Source: a virus. Taken from it: a stretch of 21,039 bases of DNA. The notes under the pieces are model-generated. The model worked only from the letters and a program-made list of their open reading frames with translations, had not been told where the DNA came from and searched no databases. The stretch covers positions 1 through 21,039 of IMG/VR virus record IMGVR_UViG_3300035698_015730; one strand, 5' to 3'. Shown here one piece after another: positions 15,088 through 20,337 of this stretch (its first letter is position 1; every line of letters starts with the position of its first letter). Position numbers and translations under genes: made by a program.

Positions 15088-15267
15088 ATGGCAGACGATA
15101 GAGATCAATCGACATTGTTTAATCTGAGTGAGTATTATAAGCCAGTTGCAAAGGAAACTTATGCAATATGCGAGGGATGCGGAAACAGGTTTTTGCAGAA
15201 ATATGAGGAGCAGCTATGTTGCAGTAGGAAATGTGAGGAACGTGTTTTAGGACTTGAACTATTTTAA
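15088..15267 (+). CDS. 59-residue zinc-finger protein
   Basis: ATG 15088 was chosen because AAGGAG ends 5 bases before it; the GTG at 15082 overlaps that site. The pattern ICEGCGNRFLQKYEEQLCCSRKCEER gives C-x2-C and CC-x3-C, a zinc finger of the kind in the preceding gene, so the two may be paralogues. N-terminus DRDQSTLFNLSEYY. DNA or RNA binding is possible but unproved. Confidence 0.7.
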   Translation: MADDRDQSTLFNLSEYYKPVAKETYAICEGCGNRFLQKYEEQLCCSRKCEERVLGLELF

Positions 15268-15283
15268 CAAGGAGTATTGAGAC

Positions 15284-15844
15284 ATGAGTTATGACGTGGT
15301 TAAATCTGTTAAGATTGAAAATGGTAAAGTTTTTATTAACTGTGCTTGTAGCAATGTGTATCCGAGAACGTTTGAAGAATGGGAAAGCAAACAACTATCG
15401 GAACTGTTAAAGGAAAAAGGTGTTGAGGCGGTTGAACTGGAAATAATGAAAGCATATGAGGAAGGGAACTTTCAAGGAAGTAGCGGTAAATACATCAGAG
15501 CATTAAAAGTATTACAGCATATGCCGGAATACGCTGAGTTTGACTGGAGGCTCGGCGGTATAAGAAGCGAACAGTACGAAACAAACAGTAAAAACCGGAA
15601 AGAAAGAGTTTCAGAGTTTGAGGCAATGCTGACAAAAGCACTTGTTACACAGTTGCCAAAGGATAAGTTTGTTATCAAAAAATCTCACGGTGGAATACCT
15701 GTATATGTGATGAAAGTAACCAAGAGGTTTGTGCAATGGACAGGTGGAACTAACAGAAAGATATACAAGTATTATGACGATGCCAAGCAGTTGATTGATA
15801 GATGTTCGGGTAGCGACGAATGGGAAGTGATTAAGATTAATTGA
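15284..15844 (+). CDS. 186-residue early protein, unknown
   Basis: The longest early gene, with TTTAACAAGGAG shortly upstream of ATG 15284. The N-terminus is beta-like (VVKSVKIENGKVFINCACSN). A charged helical middle part follows (residues 35-110), then FVIKKSHGGIPVYVMKVTKRFV and a YKYYDDAKQLIDRC helix with a WEVIKI end. There are no clear catalytic motifs, signal peptide or membrane segment. I do not recognise the family. The phage early position suggests host takeover or DNA metabolism, without evidence. Confidence 0.7.
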   Translation: MSYDVVKSVKIENGKVFINCACSNVYPRTFEEWESKQLSELLKEKGVEAVELEIMKAYEEGNFQGSSGKYIRALKVLQHMPEYAEFDWRLGGIRSEQYETNSKNRKERVSEFEAMLTKALVTQLPKDKFVIKKSHGGIPVYVMKVTKRFVQWTGGTNRKIYKYYDDAKQLIDRCSGSDEWEVIKIN

Positions 15845-15930
15845 TAAATGTAGGAGGGAGGACGATATGCAGTCCTGCAAGTAATGGGGCTTGTTACTTA
15901 ATATACATATTCATTGCATAGACTGTAATA
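15845..15930 (+). other. Leader with five-codon ORF and hairpin
   Basis: After GGAGGGAGGACG there is ATG 15867 followed by four codons and TAA (15882-15884), encoding MQSCK. AAGTAA (15880-15885) can pair with TTACTT (15895-15900). A strong binding site before so short a frame could make a leader peptide, or it is the remnant of a gene start. It precedes ribozyme D. Confidence 0.3.
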
Positions 15931-15986
15931 GGTCGAAACTGCCTCGAAAGAGGCAGTCAATAGTTGATGACTATTCTGATGAGACC
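15931..15986 (+). ncRNA. Hammerhead ribozyme D, type II
   Basis: The order is permuted. Stem II strand GGTC (15931-15934) and GAAA (15935-15938) come first. Then stem III ACTGCCTC/GAGGCAGT with GAAA loop (15938-15957) and cleavage base C15958. Stem I AATAG/CTATT has a 7-base loop (15959-15975). The exact core CTGATGA follows (15976-15982), and the second stem II strand GACC (15983-15986) pairs with GGTC. All core bases are conserved. Stem II is only four pairs. The RNA ends therefore lie in stem II, making it type II. Confidence 0.82.
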
Positions 15987-16005
15987 GAAACATAAGGAGA
16001 ATACC

Positions 16006-16287
16006 ATGAATGATCAGATGAGCTTATTTGAAATTGAAACAAAGCAAAAGGAGGAAGGCATGGGAATGTTTGGCTATGCGAAAGAATTTGAGAAACCGGC
16101 ACTAACCGAAAAGGTTATTGAGCAAGCACTCGTTGATCTTGAGGACAAAGAAAAAGGACTCGTTCATAATCCGATCCCAACGGATACATTCAGTAAATTT
16201 GTAAAGAGCCTGGCTAAAGATGGGTATGTGAAGACCGAAAGAAAAATAGACGGACAGACCGTACAAACATTTAAAAAGGAGAAGTGA
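16006..16287 (+). CDS. 93-residue early protein, unknown
   Basis: ATG 16006 is set by AAGGAG 7 bases before it; a longer frame from TTG 15964 would run through ribozyme D and is rejected. MNDQMSLFEIETKQKEEGMG opens with a motif (QMSLFEI) like a sliding-clamp or partner-binding tail. A helical middle and TDTFSKFVKSLAKDGYVKT, then RKIDGQTVQTFKK, look like a small winged-helix C-terminus. No family recognised. Confidence 0.7.
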   Translation: MNDQMSLFEIETKQKEEGMGMFGYAKEFEKPALTEKVIEQALVDLEDKEKGLVHNPIPTDTFSKFVKSLAKDGYVKTERKIDGQTVQTFKKEK

Positions 16288-16526
16288 TGTTTATGCACAC
16301 AAAAGGAATAATTGCTTTAGCCGACTGGATTGCCAGTTGCGAAAAAGAACTCTCGGAAGCCTGTATGAATGGGAACACTATGAGACAGGTGAGGGCAAAC
16401 GAAAAAATACTTGATTATAAACACGCTTTTGCACTGGTAACAGGAACAGCAGTTTCGGGAATGCACTTCGAGTCTTTATTGAAAGATGCAGCCGATAGAA
16501 CTGGAGTATTTAATGATGGCAAATAA
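16287..16526 (+). CDS. 79-residue helical early protein
   Basis: ATG 16287 shares its A with the upstream stop (TGATG) and has AAGGAG 5 bases away. The protein is helical: IIALADWIASCEKELSEAC, RQVRANEKILDYKHAFALV and FESLLKDAADRTG. No metal or catalytic motif. It overlaps the next start by 14 bases. Unknown function. Confidence 0.65.
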   Translation: MFMHTKGIIALADWIASCEKELSEACMNGNTMRQVRANEKILDYKHAFALVTGTAVSGMHFESLLKDAADRTGVFNDGK

Positions 16527-16719
16527 AACAATCTATGTATCCCTGACATTCGCAACGGTGATGTTGTTCGTAAGCGATAAGGATATAATCAAAGGTGCGC
16601 CACCAGTATTCAAGTCATGGATTGGAAAGCATTACAGCACGTTTTACAGCTATTATTCCAAAAGAGGTATGATAGTTAAGACAGAGATCATGAAAAATGG
16701 TAGACTCGTAAGGGTGTAA
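16513..16719 (+). CDS. 68-residue early protein, unknown
   Basis: The start is ATG 16513 (or the adjacent ATG 16516), with GGAG at 16503-16506. A hydrophobic strand or short helix (IYVSLTFATVMLFV) near the start might be a membrane segment but is followed by a soluble basic part (SWIGKHYSTFYSYYSKRGM). No family recognised. Confidence 0.6.
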   Translation: MMANKTIYVSLTFATVMLFVSDKDIIKGAPPVFKSWIGKHYSTFYSYYSKRGMIVKTEIMKNGRLVRV

Positions 16720-16728
16720 GGAGGTTAC

Positions 16729-16881
16729 ATGGATATTATCAAGAACACATATTCGATAGAGGAATATGAGGAAAAGAAAAAGTTTCACAACATGGGTTTT
16801 CTGACCGACACAGCTTGGAAAGAATACAAGAATAACTACGAGAAGTTTCATAAACACTATGATAAGGAGGGCAGAGAATGA
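16729..16881 (+). CDS. 50-residue charged early protein
   Basis: AAGGAGGTTAC directly precedes ATG 16729. The sequence MDIIKNTYSIEEYEEKKKFH and the remainder is helical and rich in Lys, Glu and Tyr, with no cysteine. The stop overlaps the next ATG. No family recognised. Confidence 0.6.
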   Translation: MDIIKNTYSIEEYEEKKKFHNMGFLTDTAWKEYKNNYEKFHKHYDKEGRE

Positions 16882-16967
16882 ACTTGACCAACGCAAAACT
16901 AAAACTATGCAAGCGCGTAAAGCAAAGGAGGCAACACAATGAAACTAATCAAAATCACCAAAAATGA
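16878..16967 (+). CDS. Possible 29-residue peptide overlapping two genes
   Basis: ATG 16878 overlaps the previous stop (ATGA) with GGAGGG upstream. The peptide MNLTNAKLKLCKRVKQRRQH is basic and ends in Asn/Gln residues, and its last 29 bases overlap the next gene. It may only be a means of translational coupling. Low certainty. Confidence 0.35.
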   Translation: MNLTNAKLKLCKRVKQRRQHNETNQNHQK

Positions 16968-17154
16968 AAAATTCATCATGCATGGCACGGCAACTACCGA
17001 TGATACAAATTGCGAGCATGAAGTTCACGACAGCCAAGACATGAAAATCGGGGAAGCAATCGCCACCGAAGTCCGGAAACTGAAAAAGGGTGAGGAATAT
17101 CAGATCGAGATCAATGGCAAAATAGGCGGTAAAATACTGACAAGGAGGAAATAG
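16939..17154 (+). CDS. 71-residue early protein, unknown
   Basis: ATG 16939 follows AAAGGAGGCAACACA. The sequence contains a beta-type start (MKLIKITKNEKFIMHG), a DTNCEHEVHDSQD turn and a GEEYQIEINGKIGGK strand pair near the end. Small soluble protein. No family recognised. Confidence 0.65.
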   Translation: MKLIKITKNEKFIMHGTATTDDTNCEHEVHDSQDMKIGEAIATEVRKLKKGEEYQIEINGKIGGKILTRRK

Positions 17155-17156
17155 CC

Positions 17157-17381
17157 ATGCCAAAAGTTTATAGGATATGCGGTGAGTGTGGTAAAAAAGC
17201 TGAATGGGGAGACTTTGTGCTAATCAATATTGGCAGTAAATCTAAGCCTTTGCGCAAAGTATACTGCAAAGAATGTGCGTCCGGATTAATCCTAAGGAAA
17301 GATTTGCCCAGTCTTAGCTTGGAAAACAGACCACATATATGGCTAAAGGGTGATCCGGCAAACGCATACCAACATAAATAG
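17157..17381 (+). CDS. 74-residue zinc-ribbon protein
   Basis: ATG 17157 follows AAGGAGGAAATAGCC. CGECGKKAEWGDF and VYCKECASGL provide two C-x2-C knuckles (residues 8, 11 and 37, 40) about 25 residues apart, a classic zinc ribbon. The C-terminal tail is proline- and histidine-containing and probably flexible. It may bind nucleic acid or a host protein such as RNA polymerase. The role is not known. Confidence 0.7.
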   Translation: MPKVYRICGECGKKAEWGDFVLINIGSKSKPLRKVYCKECASGLILRKDLPSLSLENRPHIWLKGDPANAYQHK

Positions 17382-17392
17382 GGAGAGACGGG

Positions 17393-17497
17393 ATGTATCA
17401 CAAAAAAACTGACATAATATACTATTTAATCATAACCGGTGTTGCTCTTTATTTTCTTTACAGCATAGCAGGGGCAATCATGAGAGGAGCGATGTAA
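17393..17497 (+). CDS. 34-residue single-span membrane peptide
   Basis: ATG 17393 follows GGGAGAGACGGG. Residues 8-29 (IIYYLIITGVALYFLYSIAG) form one membrane helix after a Lys-rich start. Small phage membrane peptides of this kind are common but diverse. The stop shares a base with the next ATG. Confidence 0.55.
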   Translation: MYHKKTDIIYYLIITGVALYFLYSIAGAIMRGAM

Positions 17498-17796
17498 TGG
17501 GCAAAAATATTACACCTATGTCTGACAAAGCAAAATCAGCATTTAAGTCTCGGTTGGATGTCATGGTTACAAGATATTCGGACAATGTAGCCGACCTGGA
17601 GTATTCTTTTGGTCTGTTGAAGAAAGGAGGATACGCTTTTGGAGTATTAAGGAAGCCAGATGGGAGATTTTTTGTAGCGCGGAAAAGTGAGCCGGACGAC
17701 AAAGAATTTCCGGAGATAGTTATAAAGGACGATCACAGCAAAGAAGATTTGGTTTACTACTACCGGAAGAAATCGAGAACAATGTCAGCACATTAA
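17497..17796 (+). CDS. 99-residue last gene of early operon, unknown
   Basis: ATG 17497 overlaps the previous stop by one base; AGAGGAGC lies upstream. YSFGLLKKGGYAFGVLRKPDGRFFVARKSE and EDLVYYYRKKS suggest a beta-rich, basic protein. Its TAA is part of the 8-base duplication made by the IS insertion, so the coding sequence is intact but its natural terminator is now 2.3 kb away. Confidence 0.68.
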   Translation: MGKNITPMSDKAKSAFKSRLDVMVTRYSDNVADLEYSFGLLKKGGYAFGVLRKPDGRFFVARKSEPDDKEFPEIVIKDDHSKEDLVYYYRKKSRTMSAH

Positions 17797-17801
17797 ACAA
17801 T
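17794..17801 (+). repeat. Target-site duplication, left copy
   Basis: TAAACAAT, identical to 20130-20137 on the other side of the element. Eight bases is the length expected for IS1595-family insertion. The first three bases are the stop codon of the preceding gene. Confidence 0.92.
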
Positions 17802-17823
17802 GGGAATTATATACAACACGATC
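17802..17823 (+). repeat. Left terminal inverted repeat
   Basis: It begins GGGAATTATATA and ends CGATC. It matches the reverse complement of 20108-20129 at 19 of 22 positions. Its inner end is a GATC site. Confidence 0.92.
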
Positions 17824-17833
17824 CAAATAATGC

Positions 17834-17862
17834 TTGACTTTTGCTCTTTCATAACATATATT
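17834..17862 (+). promoter_or_regulatory. Promoter of the transposase operon
   Basis: TTGACT (17834-17839), a 17-base spacer and TATATT (17857-17862). The start site would be near 17869, leaving a short leader before AAAGGG and ATG 17894. The GATC of the left repeat lies 11 bases before the -35 box. Confidence 0.75.
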
Positions 17863-17893
17863 GTAGATACAAACAATAACGAAAGGGTGAAAG

Positions 17894-18805
17894 ATGGACA
17901 ACTTAATAGATTTTTTAAAACGATTTGATACAAAAGAAAAATGCCTAAAACATTTAGAAAGTGTTAGGTGGGGCGATGGAGAGTATTGCCCTTATTGTGG
18001 TGGAATTGAAAAGATATATCACTATAGCGATAATATGCGCCATAAATGTGGTGAGTGTGGTCGTGTTTTCCGTATTACTGTTGGAACAATCTTCTCAAAC
18101 AGTCCTATCAAAATACTCCCCAAGTGGTTTGCCGCTATCTGGCTAGATACTTGCCACTCTAAGGGAATTTCAAGCTTACAATTATCAAAAGACATTGGTG
18201 TAACGCAAAAAACAGCATGGTATATGTTACAACGTATACGCCACGCGGCAGGCAATAGTAAAAAAGAAATGCTTGGTGGAGATGTAGAAATAGATGAAAC
18301 ATATCTAGGTGGAAAAGAGAAAAATAAACATGCAAGCAAAAAAACAAAAGGCACTCAGGGGCGTAGCACAAAGACTAAAACGGTAGTCTTTGGAATGAGA
18401 GAACGCGGTGGAAAAACTAAAGCATTTGTAGTAAAATCTGCATCATCACAACACATAATACCTCCAGTTATAAAAAACATTGCTCTCGGTTCACAGATCC
18501 ACGCTGATGATAATAGAGGCTATTCGCTCCTAGAAGAGTATTACTCTGTCGGTCGGGTAGTACATAGTAATGGTGAATACGTGAGAGGCACAATACATAC
18601 AAACAGTATTGAAAGTTTATGGGCGTTGCTTAAAAGAATTTATATTGGCATACATCACCATTGGAGCGAGAAACACGCAAAGAGATATATTGATGCTTGC
18701 TTATTTAGATTAAATACAAGAGAAGATACTAGGCTTTCACGAGTTTTTTCCTTGCTTGATCAGGGCGTTAGTATTAGTTTACCATATAAGGAGCTTATAG
18801 CATGA
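17894..18805 (+). CDS. IS1595-family (ISXO2-like) transposase
   Basis: A 303-residue protein. An N-terminal zinc ribbon has C32-x2-C35 (CPYCGG) and C52-x2-C55 (CGECG). A helix-turn-helix follows (SSLQLSKDIGVTQKTAWYML, about 93-112). The catalytic core has VEIDETYLGGK (Asp134), QIHADDNRGY (Asp205) and HTNSIESLWALLKR (Asn237, Glu240). This zinc ribbon plus IDE-x-YxGGK core is the signature of ISXO2-like transposases, and the length is normal. The enzyme cuts at the terminal repeats and moves the element by a DDE-type reaction. The ATG has AAAGGG 6 bases before it. The stop overlaps the methylase ATG (ATGA), so they are translated together. It looks intact. Confidence 0.95.
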   Translation: MDNLIDFLKRFDTKEKCLKHLESVRWGDGEYCPYCGGIEKIYHYSDNMRHKCGECGRVFRITVGTIFSNSPIKILPKWFAAIWLDTCHSKGISSLQLSKDIGVTQKTAWYMLQRIRHAAGNSKKEMLGGDVEIDETYLGGKEKNKHASKKTKGTQGRSTKTKTVVFGMRERGGKTKAFVVKSASSQHIIPPVIKNIALGSQIHADDNRGYSLLEEYYSVGRVVHSNGEYVRGTIHTNSIESLWALLKRIYIGIHHHWSEKHAKRYIDACLFRLNTREDTRLSRVFSLLDQGVSISLPYKELIA

Positions 18806-19659
18806 ATAACAATATATTACAATTTGATTCTGTTTTAAAAATAACAGAAAAACCTCTATTGAATAAGCCGTTAGCATCGCCTTTTTTGAAATGGGCTGGT
18901 GGTAAACGCCAAATGATTCCAGAAATATCAAAATATATGCCCGGTAAGATAGATACATATTGGGAACCATTTGTAGGAGGTGGAGCAGTATTTTTTACAT
19001 TTGCAGATCGCATAAATAGAGCTATTTTATCAGATACAAACGAAGAACTTGTACTAGCATACCACGTCGTTAAAACAAACCCACACGAACTTATAAGCTT
19101 ACTAAAGGAACATCAAGACAACCACTCGAAAGAGTATTACTATCAGATTAGAAAAGAAGAACCAGAAACGGCAGTAAAAATCGCAGCAAGACTTATGTAC
19201 CTCAACAAAACATGCTTTAATGGGCTTTATCGTGTAAATAATAGTGGTAAGTTTAATGTCCCAATGGGGCGATATAAAAACCCAAGTATTTGTAACGTGG
19301 GCTCTATACTTGCAGCATCGAAAGTATTAGAAAAAGCAACTATAAAGGTCGGCAGTTTTGAAAAGATAGTAAAGCCCAATAATGGCGATTTTATTTACTG
19401 TGATCCGCCTTATGATGGATGTTTTACTGATTACCAAGCAGGAGGCTTTAGAGATACAGAGCAAAAAAAGCTCCAAGTAGCAGTTAATAAGTGGTCAAAC
19501 GATGGTGCAAATGTGATGATAAGTAATTCCGATACAAGTTTAATCAATAATCTTTATTCTCAGTACAATATACACGATGCCCCTGCATCACGAAACATAA
19601 ATAGTGATGGAAATGGGCGATCCAAAATAAATGAACTGGTGATAACAAGCTATGACTGA
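18802..19659 (+). CDS. D12-class DNA adenine-N6 methyltransferase (Dam-like)
   Basis: A 285-residue protein close to the length of Dam and M.DpnIIA-like enzymes (about 270-285). Motifs in order: PFLKWAGGKRQMI (27-39) and EPFVGGGAVFF (55-65), which bind S-adenosylmethionine. Then LNKTCFNGLYRVN (134-146), typical of the D12 class, and the catalytic DPPY (201-204). The enzyme transfers a methyl group to the N6 of adenine; GATC is the commonest target of this class but cannot be proved here. The ATG overlaps the transposase stop. Paired with the next gene, it would protect DNA from the nuclease. The N-terminal 20 residues are a family-variable extension. Confidence 0.92.
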   Translation: MNNNILQFDSVLKITEKPLLNKPLASPFLKWAGGKRQMIPEISKYMPGKIDTYWEPFVGGGAVFFTFADRINRAILSDTNEELVLAYHVVKTNPHELISLLKEHQDNHSKEYYYQIRKEEPETAVKIAARLMYLNKTCFNGLYRVNNSGKFNVPMGRYKNPSICNVGSILAASKVLEKATIKVGSFEKIVKPNNGDFIYCDPPYDGCFTDYQAGGFRDTEQKKLQVAVNKWSNDGANVMISNSDTSLINNLYSQYNIHDAPASRNINSDGNGRSKINELVITSYD

Positions 19660-20107
19660 CGGTAAAAAGGCAAACAAGCGCGGCACTTCATTAGAATCGT
19701 GGACTATGGACTTATTACTGGATACATATGAACAAGTATCTCCTAAACATTTTTTCGCATTAACCGAGTTAAAACAACCCATATTTGCACACCAATGTAC
19801 CGTAGGCAAAGACATATACAATAAAAATAGACGTGTTGACTTCATCCTCTATCATCCGTTTAAATGGCAAGACTGCTTAATTATACAATGTAAATGGCAA
19901 GCTTCGCGCGGTAGCGTAGAAGAGAAGTATCCTTTCGAGGTTTTGTCAATTCAAACAATATCCATTCCGGCAATAATAGTGCTTGATGGAGGTGGTTACT
20001 CAAAAGGGGCTCATGATTGGCTGAAAGGTCAATCTGGCAAAACCAAGTTGCTACACGTATTTTCGATTGGTGAGCTTCAAAGATTTGCAAGTAAAGGCAA
20101 TCTTTAG
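19652..20107 (+). CDS. Probable type II restriction endonuclease (PD-(D/E)XK-like)
   Basis: A 151-residue protein overlapping the methylase by 8 bases. RRVDFILYHP (Asp63) followed by LIIQCKWQ (Gln79, Lys81) gives the D...(E/Q)-x-K core of the PD-(D/E)XK fold, with Gln in place of the usual acidic residue. A helix with Glu15 lies before it (GTSLESWTMDLLLD). EEKYPFEVLSIQ and IPAIIVLDGGGYSKGAHDWL complete an alpha-beta fold of this group. The gene's stop is flush with the right terminal repeat, so the frame seems whole. It should cut unmethylated sites of the partner methylase. It may instead be a related nuclease with another use. Confidence 0.72.
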   Translation: MTDGKKANKRGTSLESWTMDLLLDTYEQVSPKHFFALTELKQPIFAHQCTVGKDIYNKNRRVDFILYHPFKWQDCLIIQCKWQASRGSVEEKYPFEVLSIQTISIPAIIVLDGGGYSKGAHDWLKGQSGKTKLLHVFSIGELQRFASKGNL

Positions 20108-20129
20108 GATCGTCTAATATATAATTCCC
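20108..20129 (-). repeat. Right terminal inverted repeat
   Basis: Read on the minus strand it begins GGGAATTATATA and ends CGATC, like the left end. It starts directly after the nuclease stop codon. GATC lies at 20108-20111. Confidence 0.92.
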
Positions 20130-20137
20130 TAAACAAT
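20130..20137 (+). repeat. Target-site duplication, right copy
   Basis: TAAACAAT, identical to 17794-17801. Confidence 0.92.
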
Positions 20138-20173
20138 AAGCCCCCACTTCAATTAAGGAGTGGGGGCTTTTTT
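20138..20173 (+). terminator. Intrinsic terminator of the early operon
   Basis: GCCCCCACTTC (20140-20150) pairs with GGAGTGGGGGC (20157-20167) around AATTAA, with six T following. It is very stable. Before the IS inserted, it lay five bases after the stop of the gene at 17497. It now also ends the IS operon. The minus-strand side has weaker T content but could stop leftward transcripts as well. Confidence 0.93.
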
Positions 20174-20217
20174 CTGCTAATATTCCATTCAGAATTTATC
20201 TTCTATGCAAACCGGTT

Positions 20218-20268
20218 TTAAATCCGTATATCCTTGTATAAAATGAAAAGTTTATTATTAAGTTTCAT
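20218..20268 (-). CDS. Possible 16-residue peptide with strong promoter and binding site
   Basis: ATG 20268 follows AAAGGAGGACTGGC, and a consensus promoter lies about 40 bases further upstream. The peptide MKLNNKLFILYKDIRI is basic and hydrophobic. The expression signals are better than those of many real genes here, so either this peptide or the short RNA is probably made. Confidence 0.45.
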   Translation of the reverse strand: MKLNNKLFILYKDIRI

Positions 20269-20307
20269 GCCAGTCCTCCTTTCGTAAAAAGTGAAACTAC
20301 CACATAT

Positions 20308-20337
20308 ATAATATAGTGGCTTATCCGTTATTGTCAA
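20308..20337 (-). promoter_or_regulatory. Leftward consensus promoter
   Basis: On the minus strand TTGACA (20337-20332), an 18-base spacer and TATTAT (20313-20308). It overlaps the 3' end of the HNH-like gene and drives a transcript of about 130 to 170 bases that reaches the bidirectional hairpin at 20140-20167. Confidence 0.7.

Larger units (their letters stand above)
17802..20129 (+). mobile_element. IS1595-family element carrying a restriction-modification pair
   Basis: A 2328-bp element bounded by imperfect 22-bp inverted repeats beginning GGGAATTATATA, flanked by a perfect 8-bp duplication (TAAACAAT). It encodes an IS1595-type transposase, a D12-class adenine methyltransferase and a PD-(D/E)XK-like nuclease, whose frames overlap by 4 and 8 bases as one operon driven by its own promoter. 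Established knowledge: IS1595 elements make 8-bp duplications and some carry passenger genes. The perfect ends, repeats and intact frames suggest a recent insertion into the phage genome. Confidence 0.93.

Noticed and set aside
15964-16005. Upstream extension of the 16006 gene from TTG 15964
   Set aside because: It would translate through the hammerhead D core and ignores the clear AAGGAG before ATG 16006.
17802-20129. Methylase and nuclease as native phage genes
   Set aside because: They lie between matching terminal repeats and an 8-bp target duplication in the same operon as the transposase, so they belong to the IS.
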